Assembly: GCF_000620065.1 (NCBI RefSeq)
Contig: NZ_KK211061.1
Coordinates: 44,585 to 108,584 of the forward strand
Source: Meiothermus cerbereus DSM 11376
GTDB taxonomy: Bacteria; Deinococcota; Deinococci; Deinococcales; Thermaceae
Reading direction: 5' to 3'
DNA length: 64,000 bases
Shown here one piece after another: positions 27,522-35,331 of the stretch (within the stretch, counting starts at the first letter, position 1; every line of letters starts with the position of its first letter). The notes beneath the pieces are model-generated. The model ran no database searches. It saw only the letters and a program-made list of their open reading frames with translations, and was not told where the DNA came from. The translations under genes and the position numbers were made by a program.

Positions 27522-28175
27522 ATGCTGTGGACGAGGTGGATCGCAGGCTTGGTGCTGGTGTTTGGCTTTGCCCTGGCTCAGGACAATACGGCTTACGTGC
27601 GTTTTGCCCACCTGGTGCCCGATGCCCCAGCGGTCGACATCTTAGCGGGTGGGAATAAGGTTTTTGAGGCCCAGACTTTCAAAGATGTAACCTACTACGC
27701 CGAGGTGCCCGCGGGTAGCCTGACCCTGACCGTGCAGACCACCGGGCAGAGCCCGGCTAAGGTAGCCGATGTAAACATTCGCGTACAGGCGGGCAAGTAC
27801 TACACGGTGATGGCGCTTGGCACGCTCTCGACCCTCCAGGCCCGCGTGGTCGAAGACCGCATTGCCCCTGCCGAAGGCGTAGCCAAAGTACGCATTGTGC
27901 ACGCCTCGCCAGATGCACCCGCCGTGGATGTGGCCCTCAAAGGTGGGCCGGTGCTGTTTCGCAATCTGGCCTTCAACCAGGTTTCGGGGTACGGCATCGT
28001 TCCAGCAGGTGCCTACAACCTCGAGGTGCGCCCTACTGGTACCACCAGTGTGGCACTCCCGCTGGAGGGGGTGGCGTTCGAAGGTGGTAAGGTCTACAGT
28101 GTTTTTGCTGTAGGGTTGCTGGCTGGTGAGACCCTCGAGGTGGTCGTGGTGGAAGACTCTTTTGGTAGTCCGTGA
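27522..28175 (+). CDS. Secreted protein with two DUF4397 domains
   Basis: A 217-residue exported protein. The signal peptide ends near FALAQ. Two tandem DUF4397 modules follow, each starting with a copy of the VRFAHLVPDAPAVDI / VRIVHASPDAPAVDV motif (about residues 25 and 122) and each with a VPAG turn. The repeats point to internal duplication of a beta-sandwich. Its place between two hairpin terminators makes it monocistronic, with an AAAGGAG ribosome site. The function of DUF4397 is unknown; a surface role is likely. Confidence 0.9.
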   Translation: MLWTRWIAGLVLVFGFALAQDNTAYVRFAHLVPDAPAVDILAGGNKVFEAQTFKDVTYYAEVPAGSLTLTVQTTGQSPAKVADVNIRVQAGKYYTVMALGTLSTLQARVVEDRIAPAEGVAKVRIVHASPDAPAVDVALKGGPVLFRNLAFNQVSGYGIVPAGAYNLEVRPTGTTSVALPLEGVAFEGGKVYSVFAVGLLAGETLEVVVVEDSFGSP

Positions 28176-28194
28176 GCCAAAACATAGGGTTTTG

Positions 28195-28219
28195 AGGTGG
28201 GCTTCGGCCCACCTTTTTG
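28195..28219 (+). terminator. Terminator with UUCG tetraloop
   Basis: AGGTGGGC (28195-28202) pairs perfectly with GCCCACCT (28207-28214) around TTCG and is followed by TTTTT. It ends the DUF4397 gene. Confidence 0.92.
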
Positions 28220-28267
28220 TGAGCCCAGGTCAAGTTCGAAACCCGATCTGGCCGCAGCATAGAAGTT

Positions 28268-29554
28268 ATGCGCATCTGGATTGTTCTACTGGTTTTGTTG
28301 GGGCTGGGCCTGGCTCAGCCCCTGCGCTGGAACGGCCAGTCCGAGTACCGGGCCATTCCGGGCGCAAGCACAGCGGCAGGCACGGCCCTGGACAGAAGCT
28401 ATACGCTGCTCTACCCGGCCCAGGGAACCCCCCGTGGCACCATCGTGTTTGTTCCGGGTTTTTTGGGTGGTGCAACCAACTTCGACGCTCTGGCCCGCCG
28501 GCTGGTGCTGGCGGCCCCCGGCTGGTCGGTCTGGGCCTGGGATCGGCGGGCCAATGGCCTGGAAGACCGCCAGGGCTTCACCACCGCCGACCCCTGGGCT
28601 TACTACCAGAACTACAAGCTGCCCGATTTTCCCTTTCTGAAGGACTGGGGCCTGAGGGTGCACCTGGAAGATCTCGAGCGGGTGATAGACCAGGCCCGCA
28701 GCGCTGGCCCGGTGGTGCTGGCCGGACACTCGCTGGGGGCCAGCCTGGCCTCGCTGTTTGCCCTGTACCGGGGCGAAAAAATCAGCGGCCTGATTTTGCT
28801 AGATGGAGCACCCCGCCTGATTCCCCTCACCCGCGAGCAGTATTTGCAGGGCAGCGAGGGAAGTTTTGGACGTCTGGCAGGTCTCAATGAACTCCTGGAA
28901 GGCAAAGCCCCCCCTTACATCAACGCTTTCGGGTTGAACCTAGCAGGTTTTGCCCAGGCCGAAGCCCAGGCCTTCATGACCGCACAAAACCCCCTGGCCG
29001 ATGCCCCCCCTGGCTGGGCCCCTTTCCGGGCCAGCCGGCTGGCTGCAGCCCTGTACCGCGTGGATGAGCGCTATGCCCTATCGCCAATTTTCGCGGTCTC
29101 GGTGGGGCAGGCCACTGGGCGCGAAGGCATCAACCTGTTGAGCCTGGTGGTGGGCAGCTTGATTTACACCATTCGCGGGCCGCGGGGGAGCCGGGTGGAG
29201 TGGCGCGATAATGGCGAGGCCACCGACCCCATGGAGTTTATTGGGATGTACGCCAGTCCCACCACCGGCTTTTCGGAATGGTTTTTCCCTTACCGTCTGT
29301 CGCTCGACATCTCGGCCTACGAGGTGGCCATGCCCGAGCTAAAGCCGCGCGCGCTGCCCTACCCGGTACTGGCCCTGGGGGCAGGGCGTGGCTTGCTGCC
29401 CCAGGAAAGCAACTTCCGCAGCGTGGGCGAAACCTTCCCCAATACCCGCACAGACATCCGCATCCTGCCCAACCTGACCCACCTGGACATCCTCACCAGC
29501 CGCAACGGGGACGCGGTAGGCCCCATTGCCCAGTACCTGCATGGGGTGCGTTAG
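28268..29554 (+). CDS. Secreted alpha/beta-hydrolase
   Basis: A 428-residue hydrolase with a signal peptide (WIVLLVLLGLGLAQ). The oxyanion region VFVPGFLGG, the nucleophile elbow GHSLGAS and the late His in LTHLDIL define the fold. It is longer than most family members, with an insert between the nucleophile and the His that probably forms a lid. No lipase or peptidase subfamily is evident. The photolyase-like gene begins 6 bp after its stop, so the two may be co-transcribed. Confidence 0.85.
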   Translation: MRIWIVLLVLLGLGLAQPLRWNGQSEYRAIPGASTAAGTALDRSYTLLYPAQGTPRGTIVFVPGFLGGATNFDALARRLVLAAPGWSVWAWDRRANGLEDRQGFTTADPWAYYQNYKLPDFPFLKDWGLRVHLEDLERVIDQARSAGPVVLAGHSLGASLASLFALYRGEKISGLILLDGAPRLIPLTREQYLQGSEGSFGRLAGLNELLEGKAPPYINAFGLNLAGFAQAEAQAFMTAQNPLADAPPGWAPFRASRLAAALYRVDERYALSPIFAVSVGQATGREGINLLSLVVGSLIYTIRGPRGSRVEWRDNGEATDPMEFIGMYASPTTGFSEWFFPYRLSLDISAYEVAMPELKPRALPYPVLALGAGRGLLPQESNFRSVGETFPNTRTDIRILPNLTHLDILTSRNGDAVGPIAQYLHGVR

Positions 29555-29560
29555 AGACCT

Positions 29561-31057
29561 ATGACCCTCTGGGTACTAGGGGATCAGCTTAACCATGCAG
29601 CGGTGCGGCAGCTTGCCCCAAAACGGGTGTTGCTGGTCGAAGCCTACGAACTAGGGCGTACACCGCCTATGCATCCCCAGAAGCTGGTGCTGTTCTTTAG
29701 TGCCATGCGCCACTTTGCCCAGGAATTGCGCGAGCTTGGCTGGGAGGTTATCTACCTGCAAGCCGAAACCCTGGAAGAAGCCCTGGCACGGTTCTTTGAG
29801 GTGTATCCGGGCGAGACCCTGGCCCAGATGCGGCCTGCGGACTATGGCTTTGCTGAGCGGGTACAGGCCATGGTCGAGCGGGCGGAGGGCCGCTACCGGA
29901 GCTTGCCCAACCCGCTCTGGCTGTTGCAGCCGGAGGAGTTTGACCGCTGGGCGGGCAGCCGCAAAACCTACCGCCTCGAGTACTTCTACCGCTTTATGCG
30001 CCAGCGCACCGGCTACCTGATGCAGGGGGGCCAGCCGGTGGGGGGTGCTTGGAACTACGACGCGGAAAACCGCAAAACCCCTCCGCCGAGCTACCGGCCC
30101 CCGCCGCCTTTGCGTTTTGTCCCCGATGCGCTCACCCGGCAGGCCATCCAGACGGTGCAGGAGAAGTTCACGGGCCATTTTGGGGCCCTGGAGGGGTTCG
30201 ACTGGCCGGTGACACGCCAGGAGGCCCTGCAAGCTCTGGAGGATTTCGTACAGCAGCGACTGGCCCAGTTTGGCCCCTATCAGGACGCTTTGCTGGAGCA
30301 GAGCTGGAGCATGCACCACTCGCTCCTTTCGCCGGCGATTAATCTGGGTTTGCTGCACCCCAAAGAAGTGGTGGAGCGCGTGCTGGCCGAGTACGAAAAA
30401 GGTGGCCTACCGCTGGCGAGCGTCGAAGGCTTTGTGCGACAGGTGATCGGCTGGCGCGAGTACATCTACCACATCTACCGCCGGGAGATGCCGGCGCTGG
30501 CGAACGCCAATCAACTTCAAGCCCACCGGCCCTTGCCCCCACTGTTCTGGGGTGCGCCCACCCGGATGCGCTGCCTATCTACGGTGATTGAGCGCGTCCG
30601 GCAGCGTGGCTACGCCCACCACATCGAGCGGCTGATGGTGCTGGCCAACTTCGCCCTGCTCTTCGGGGTGAACCCCCAGGAACTCAACGCCTGGTTCGTT
30701 GCGGCCTTTGTGGACTCTGCCGACTGGGTGATGGTGCCCAACGTGCTGGGCATGGGGGTGTTTGCCTCGCCGGTGCTCTCCTCCAAGCCCTACGCGGCCA
30801 GCGGGAAGTACATTGCCCGCATGGGCAACCACTGCAAACACTGTGGTTTCCGGGTAGAGGAGACCCAGGGCGAACGGGCCTGTCCCTTCAACAGCCTGTA
30901 CTGGGACTTCATGGCCCAGCACCGCGCTTTGCTCGAGGCTAACCCGCGCTTGGGCGTGCTGTACAAGACCTGGGAAAAGCGCAGTTCAAAAGACCAAGCG
31001 GCGGTTCGACACCAAGCCCAGCAATGGCGTCAGCGTATTGACCTGGGTGAGATTTGA
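29561..31057 (+). CDS. FeS-type bacterial cryptochrome/(6-4) photolyase
   Basis: A 498-residue member of the cryptochrome/photolyase-related family whose known members (PhrB, CryB) carry FAD, a lumazine antenna and a 4Fe-4S cluster, and repair (6-4) photoproducts. The N-terminal LWVLGDQLNH is diagnostic. Four candidate cluster cysteines are visible: one in RMRCLST, two in HCKHCGF and one in RACPFNSLYWDF. Other family blocks are EQSWSMHHSLLSPA and FVRQVIGWREYIY. The gene follows the hydrolase with only 6 bp between. With the classical enzyme at 24836 the cell could repair both main UV lesions. Confidence 0.93.
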   Translation: MTLWVLGDQLNHAAVRQLAPKRVLLVEAYELGRTPPMHPQKLVLFFSAMRHFAQELRELGWEVIYLQAETLEEALARFFEVYPGETLAQMRPADYGFAERVQAMVERAEGRYRSLPNPLWLLQPEEFDRWAGSRKTYRLEYFYRFMRQRTGYLMQGGQPVGGAWNYDAENRKTPPPSYRPPPPLRFVPDALTRQAIQTVQEKFTGHFGALEGFDWPVTRQEALQALEDFVQQRLAQFGPYQDALLEQSWSMHHSLLSPAINLGLLHPKEVVERVLAEYEKGGLPLASVEGFVRQVIGWREYIYHIYRREMPALANANQLQAHRPLPPLFWGAPTRMRCLSTVIERVRQRGYAHHIERLMVLANFALLFGVNPQELNAWFVAAFVDSADWVMVPNVLGMGVFASPVLSSKPYAASGKYIARMGNHCKHCGFRVEETQGERACPFNSLYWDFMAQHRALLEANPRLGVLYKTWEKRSSKDQAAVRHQAQQWRQRIDLGEI

Positions 31058-31207
31058 GTGGCAAGGGGCTTAACAAAAACTCAAGGCTCGTTACACATCG
31101 AGATTTTACGCGCATGGGTTTTGCTGGAAAAACGGTTTTGGTCGGTGTTTACCGACGTAACCGGAGCAGCGCCCTTGGCGTGACCTTGACGCCGGGTGTG
31201 ATTAACG

Positions 31208-31236
31208 TTTCGAGCGAGCGCAATTGTGGGTAAAAT
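31208..31236 (+). promoter_or_regulatory. Possible promoter of the GGDEF-EAL gene
   Basis: TTTCGA (31208-31213) and TAAAAT (31231-31236) lie 17 nt apart, 43 nt before the start at 31280. Upstream in the 222-bp gap are two small hairpins, GTCGGT/ACCGAC near 31145 and GGCGT/ACGCC near 31180. They do not match a c-di-GMP riboswitch that I know. Confidence 0.4.
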
Positions 31237-31279
31237 CACTGGGTGCTGAAACGGCTTTAGCTAGGCAAGCCAGAAGCGC

Positions 31280-33808
31280 ATGTTGGGTTGGCATACGGGA
31301 GACAAAGACTTGTTCACACAGATGACCACCTGGTTGAGGCCGCGCAGGCTCGAGCTGTTCCTGGGCCTGAGCTTCATGCTGATGTATGGGCTGGCTTTTC
31401 CTGCGATGTATCAAAGCCTCAGCCACGGGGCCCTGCTCCTGGTTTTGCCTGGGGTGGCCCTTTTGAGTTGGGCCCTGGGCATCTGGGGCGCGCTGATGGT
31501 GGGCCTAACGTTGCTCCCTTTTTATACCGTATTGCTCAATTCGGTGGGAGCCCCATGGCAGCCGGGCCTGGGGGATGTGGTGTTGGTGGTGGGAGCGGTG
31601 GGGCTTATCACCTGTCTGGTGGTGGGGCTTTTTCGTTTTCAGTACGACCGCCGCTGGGCCGCTGAAGCCGCTATGAGGAAAAGCCAGGCCCAGGCCGAGG
31701 AGCGCAACCTCGAGCTCGCCCTATTTTCCAAAGTGCGCGATGGCCTGGCCCGCGACCTCGAGCCGCTGGCCCTGATGCGCGGGGTGGTAGACGTCCTGCA
31801 GGAGCATCCGCGTTTCGACAGCATTGCCGTCTATCGGCCTGAAGGGGCCTATCTGCGGCTGATATGGTCTGGGGGGAAGCAAACCCTGCCCGAACGCTTC
31901 GAGCCAACCCACGAGATTGTGCACCGGGCTGCCCACCAGGCCGAAACGGTGGTCATGCACAGCACCGAAGAGCGTAGTAAAGCCGGTTTGCTGGGTGAGC
32001 GGAGCCTGGTAGCAGTGCCGTTGCCGGTGAAAGGCAGGGTGTTTGGGGTGCTGGTGGTGGGCAGCACCCACACCGATCTCGAGCAACGGGACGTGCGCTT
32101 TCTGGAGGGGGTGGCGAGCCAGCTTAGCATGGCTATTGACCGTGCCCAGGTTTACGAGGCCCTGCGTGAACAGGAGGCCATCTACCGCACCTTGATGGAG
32201 ACCCTGCCCGATGCGGTGGCGCTTTACGATGGTTCCAGGGTGCTCTACCTCAACTCGGTGGGGCTGCGGGGGCTGGGCTACGAGCGCCTCGAGGAAGTGG
32301 TGGGGCAGCCCCTGAGCCAGTTCGTTCACCCGGACTCACTTCCGCGCGTGGCCGAGCGGATACAGCGCATTTTGGGAGGGGAGCGCGATGCCCTCGAGGA
32401 AATTCGGCTGCTTACCCGCGATGGCCGCGAACTCGAGGTCGAGGCCCAGGGGGTGCGGGTGCAGATTGCAGGCCATGAGCAGGTCTTGATTTCCATTCGT
32501 GATGTGGGTGAACGCAAGCGCCAGCAAGCCCGTATCGAGTATCTGGCCTACCACGACCCCCTCACCGACCTGCCCAACCGCCGCAAGCTGTGGGTGGTGG
32601 CAGAGGAGGTATTTGTGGCCGACCGGCGTAAACGTGAGACCCCGGCCCTGATTTACCTTGACCTCGACAACTTTAAGCTACTCAACGACACCCTCGGCCA
32701 TCAGGTTGGCGACGAACTCCTGCGCCAGCTGGCCCTGCGCATAAAGGAAGTGCTGCGGCAGGGCGACTTGCTGGCCCGAATGGGCGGGGACGAGTTTGCG
32801 GTGCTGCTGCCTTCAGCCGATCGAACCTCAGCTATGGCTACCGCCCGGCGCATTGTCGAGGTGTTCGACTACCCCTTTACGCTGGGCGAGCACGCAATCC
32901 ATGTGCAGGCCAGCCTGGGGGTGGCGCTATTCCCCGAGCACGGCCAGACCCTCGATGCGCTGGCCCGGGCCGCCGATGTGGCCATGTACCAGGCCAAACA
33001 ATCCCAGACCCATATTGCTATCTACGACCCCAGCCAGGACATCAACTCTGTTGAGCGGCTCGAGACCATCCAGCTTCTGCGCAAGACCATCCAGCAGGGG
33101 CGCTTCCTGATCCAGTACCAGCCCATCCTGAACATTGCCGAGCGCTACGTAAACAAATGGGAAGCCCTGGTGCGCTGGGAGCACCCGACCCGTGGGCTGC
33201 TGCGCCCAGCCGATTTTGTACCCCTGGCCGAAGAGTCGGGTTTGATTGGTGAACTGGACCTGGTCGTTTTGAAGCAAGCGGTACAGGATCAAAAAAGATT
33301 GGGCGGCGAGCTAACCATCAACTTTTCGGCTGTAACGCTGGCGCACCCCAACTGGGTGCGGGAGGTGGTGCGAGCGCTGGTGGATGAGGCCATGCAGCCT
33401 GGCCTGTTGTGGCTCGAGATTACCGAGTCGGCCTTATTGCCCGAGCGGCAAAAGTGGTTGGGCGGGCTGGAGGCGTTGCGTGGGCTGGGGGTTCGGGTAG
33501 CCCTCGATGACTTCGGCATGGGCTACTCCTCGCTGGCTCACCTTAAGCAGGTGCCGGTAGACTTGATCAAGATTGATAGGAGCTTCGTGGCGGAGATTGG
33601 ACAGAGCCAGACCGCGGAGGACATTTTGCGGGCCATGCTGCAACTGGCCAGTGCCTTTGGCCTCAAAACCCTGGCCGAGGGCGTCGAGAGCCGCGCGCAA
33701 CTGGAGTGGCTGGCGCATCACGGCTGCCACTACGCCCAGGGCTACTACATCGGCCAACCGATGTTGGTGGAGCAGGCTGCTTCACAGGTGGTTTGCAAAG
33801 TCTTTTGA
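31280..33808 (+). CDS. Membrane GAF-PAS-GGDEF-EAL c-di-GMP regulator
   Basis: An 842-residue sensory protein for cyclic di-GMP turnover. Order: about four transmembrane helices (25-120), GAF domain (about 150-295), PAS domain (about 300-415), GGDEF domain and EAL domain. The cyclase motif MGGDEF is intact and is preceded by an RQGD I-site at the usual distance. The EAL half keeps EALVRW, EITES, DDFGMGYSSL, KIDRSF and LAEGVE, so both activities are possible; which dominates cannot be told. The start is uncertain, as no clear ribosome site precedes ATG 31280. Confidence 0.93.
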   Translation: MLGWHTGDKDLFTQMTTWLRPRRLELFLGLSFMLMYGLAFPAMYQSLSHGALLLVLPGVALLSWALGIWGALMVGLTLLPFYTVLLNSVGAPWQPGLGDVVLVVGAVGLITCLVVGLFRFQYDRRWAAEAAMRKSQAQAEERNLELALFSKVRDGLARDLEPLALMRGVVDVLQEHPRFDSIAVYRPEGAYLRLIWSGGKQTLPERFEPTHEIVHRAAHQAETVVMHSTEERSKAGLLGERSLVAVPLPVKGRVFGVLVVGSTHTDLEQRDVRFLEGVASQLSMAIDRAQVYEALREQEAIYRTLMETLPDAVALYDGSRVLYLNSVGLRGLGYERLEEVVGQPLSQFVHPDSLPRVAERIQRILGGERDALEEIRLLTRDGRELEVEAQGVRVQIAGHEQVLISIRDVGERKRQQARIEYLAYHDPLTDLPNRRKLWVVAEEVFVADRRKRETPALIYLDLDNFKLLNDTLGHQVGDELLRQLALRIKEVLRQGDLLARMGGDEFAVLLPSADRTSAMATARRIVEVFDYPFTLGEHAIHVQASLGVALFPEHGQTLDALARAADVAMYQAKQSQTHIAIYDPSQDINSVERLETIQLLRKTIQQGRFLIQYQPILNIAERYVNKWEALVRWEHPTRGLLRPADFVPLAEESGLIGELDLVVLKQAVQDQKRLGGELTINFSAVTLAHPNWVREVVRALVDEAMQPGLLWLEITESALLPERQKWLGGLEALRGLGVRVALDDFGMGYSSLAHLKQVPVDLIKIDRSFVAEIGQSQTAEDILRAMLQLASAFGLKTLAEGVESRAQLEWLAHHGCHYAQGYYIGQPMLVEQAASQVVCKVF

Positions 33809-33870
33809 AAGAGGGGCGATTTGCTTCTGCCTCACGGTGGAACCCGTGCAAAACCTGTAATCTCAACATC

Positions 33871-34503
33871 GTGAATACGCTCATCACAGGTGCTACAGGG
33901 GGCATTGGACAATCTTTGGCCCATCATCTAGCAGGCCGGGTCGGCCATCTAGCGCTATCCGGTCGCAACGGTCAGATTCTAGCCAGTCTGGCCCGTGAGC
34001 TAGGCGCGTCGGCGGTTCCTGCTGAGATGGGCAACGAGCTCGAGGTTCAGGCGCTGGCCGAAGAGGTGGGGTTGCTGGATCTGCTGGTGTATGCGGCGGG
34101 CGCGGTGCACAAGGCGGGCCTGCGGGAGCAGCACATGGCCGACCTCGAGCGCCTCACCGCCGCCAACCTGGGGGGACTGGCGCTTTTGCTCAAATACGCT
34201 AAGTTCAATCCCAATGCACGGGTGGTGCTGCTGGGGGTGTACCCCGAGTTGATCAGCGTACCGGGTTTGTCGGCCTATGCGGCGAGCAAGCTGGGGGCCG
34301 AGGGCTTGTTGAATGTGGCCCGCAAGGAGTTTCGCCGCGAAGGGGTGCGTTTTTGTTTGGTACGCTTGCCCGCGGTGGCCACCGGCCTCTGGGCACCCCT
34401 GGGCGGCGCTCCAAAAAGCGCGCTGCATCCAGAGCAGGCCGCAGCGCGAATTGTAGAAGGAGTTCTAAGCGAGCCGATGCCTGAGGTTCTGGAAATCAGG
34501 TGA
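33871..34503 (+). CDS. Short-chain dehydrogenase/reductase
   Basis: A 210-residue SDR. The cofactor motif TGATGGIG is at the N-terminus, and the catalytic motif YAASK is complete. The usual NAG motif appears as YAAGAV. It is shorter than classical SDRs, lacking most of the C-terminal extension. I choose GTG 33871, preceded by TAATCT with a 7-nt gap. It follows the GGDEF-EAL gene by 62 bp but probably has its own promoter. Substrate unknown. Confidence 0.85.
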   Translation: MNTLITGATGGIGQSLAHHLAGRVGHLALSGRNGQILASLARELGASAVPAEMGNELEVQALAEEVGLLDLLVYAAGAVHKAGLREQHMADLERLTAANLGGLALLLKYAKFNPNARVVLLGVYPELISVPGLSAYAASKLGAEGLLNVARKEFRREGVRFCLVRLPAVATGLWAPLGGAPKSALHPEQAAARIVEGVLSEPMPEVLEIR

Positions 34504-34528
34504 TGCTTGCCTGAATGGGGGAGATGCT

Positions 34529-35068
34529 ATGAACTATCGCAAATATCTAATCCTTCTGCTGCTTGGCCTGTTCTGGGGTATGTCGCAAGCCCAGACGGCC
34601 CAGTACACCATTGAGGGGCGCGTAACCTATGCCGCCAGCTACACCCTGGGGCGCTGGGAGGGCACCAACACCAGTGTGCGGGGTAGCGTGCGCTGGAACC
34701 CCCAGACGGGCGAGGCTTCGGGCCAGGTGTGCGTGGAGCTGGGCCGCTTCGATTCGGGGAATGCCCTGCGCGATGCCGACGCCAGGGGGGTCTTCAACGT
34801 TGACAAGTATCCCCTGAGTTGCCTCGAGGTCGAACGTATCGACCAGGCAGGTGACGAAACAACGATTAGCGGGAACTTGGAAATTAGCGGAACACGCCGT
34901 CCGGTGCGTATTGCCGGCAAGCTGACCCGCGAAGGCAATACCTACCGTTTTGTGGGGGGGTTCAACACCAGCTTCTCGGAGTGGAAGCTGAGCCCCCCCA
35001 GTCTGCTGTTCCTACGGGTCAACAACCCGGTAGAGGTGCGCCTCGAGGCCCGCGCGGTTTTGCGCTAG
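34529..35068 (+). CDS. Secreted YceI-family protein
   Basis: A 179-residue exported protein. A signal peptide (ending near GMSQAQ) is followed by a YceI-type lipocalin fold: QYTIEGRVTYAASYTLG, GQVCVELGRFDSGNALRDADARGVFNVDKYP and the FNTSFSEWKLSPP end. It is a diverged paralog of the cytoplasmic YceI at 11220. Two Cys residues may form a disulfide outside the cell. The start has a GGGAGA ribosome site 26 bp after the SDR stop. Likely ligands are isoprenoids or lipids. Confidence 0.85.
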   Translation: MNYRKYLILLLLGLFWGMSQAQTAQYTIEGRVTYAASYTLGRWEGTNTSVRGSVRWNPQTGEASGQVCVELGRFDSGNALRDADARGVFNVDKYPLSCLEVERIDQAGDETTISGNLEISGTRRPVRIAGKLTREGNTYRFVGGFNTSFSEWKLSPPSLLFLRVNNPVEVRLEARAVLR

Positions 35069-35077
35069 ACAATAAGA

Positions 35078-35322
35078 AATGTCTTTGATTTGTTCTTTTT
35101 CTGCGGCCCCCGCCTGAAGCACGGGTAGTAATACCGGATTCAAAAAGATAATCTTCAAACAAAAAGCGCTAAGAGGCTATCTTTTTGAATCCTAGAGCAC
35201 TCCCTTCGGTCGGGTTAGTTCGTCACCGTTCGGTGACGAACTAACCGAATCTGGTATAACAACCTGAAAAGCGATGGTGCTCAAGCCTGTCCCTAGCGGA
35301 ACGATTCAGGCGAGGTTCATAT
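35078..35322 (+). repeat. Dispersed intergenic repeat, family 1, copy 2, split by an insertion
   Basis: The outer parts (35078-35131 and 35257-35322) align closely with copy 1 at 24671-24782, from AATGTCTTTGATTTG to GCGAGGTTCATAT. Between GGGTAG and CAACCTGAAAAG, where the other copies are continuous, a 125-bp element is inserted. This copy fills the gap between convergent genes ending at 35068 and 35332. Confidence 0.85.
35132..35256. mobile_element. 125-bp MITE-like element nested in a dispersed repeat
   Basis: Terminal inverted repeats TACCGGATTC (35132-35141) and GAATCTGGTA (35247-35256) match at 9 of 10 positions and are flanked by TAA on both sides (35129-35131, 35257-35259), an apparent target duplication. 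Inside are a perfect 15-bp inverted repeat, GGATTCAAAAAGATA (35136-35150) with its complement at 35178-35192, and a 16-bp perfect hairpin, GGTTAGTTCGTCACCG (35213-35228) with 35231-35246. It has no coding capacity. A 3-bp TNA duplication would fit a parent in the IS5 group, which is inference. Confidence 0.75.
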
Positions 35323-35331
35323 AAAACCACT

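Noticed and set aside
31058-31279. A c-di-GMP riboswitch before the GGDEF-EAL gene
   Set aside because: Two small hairpins are present, but not the conserved GEMM core or its tetraloop-receptor arrangement.
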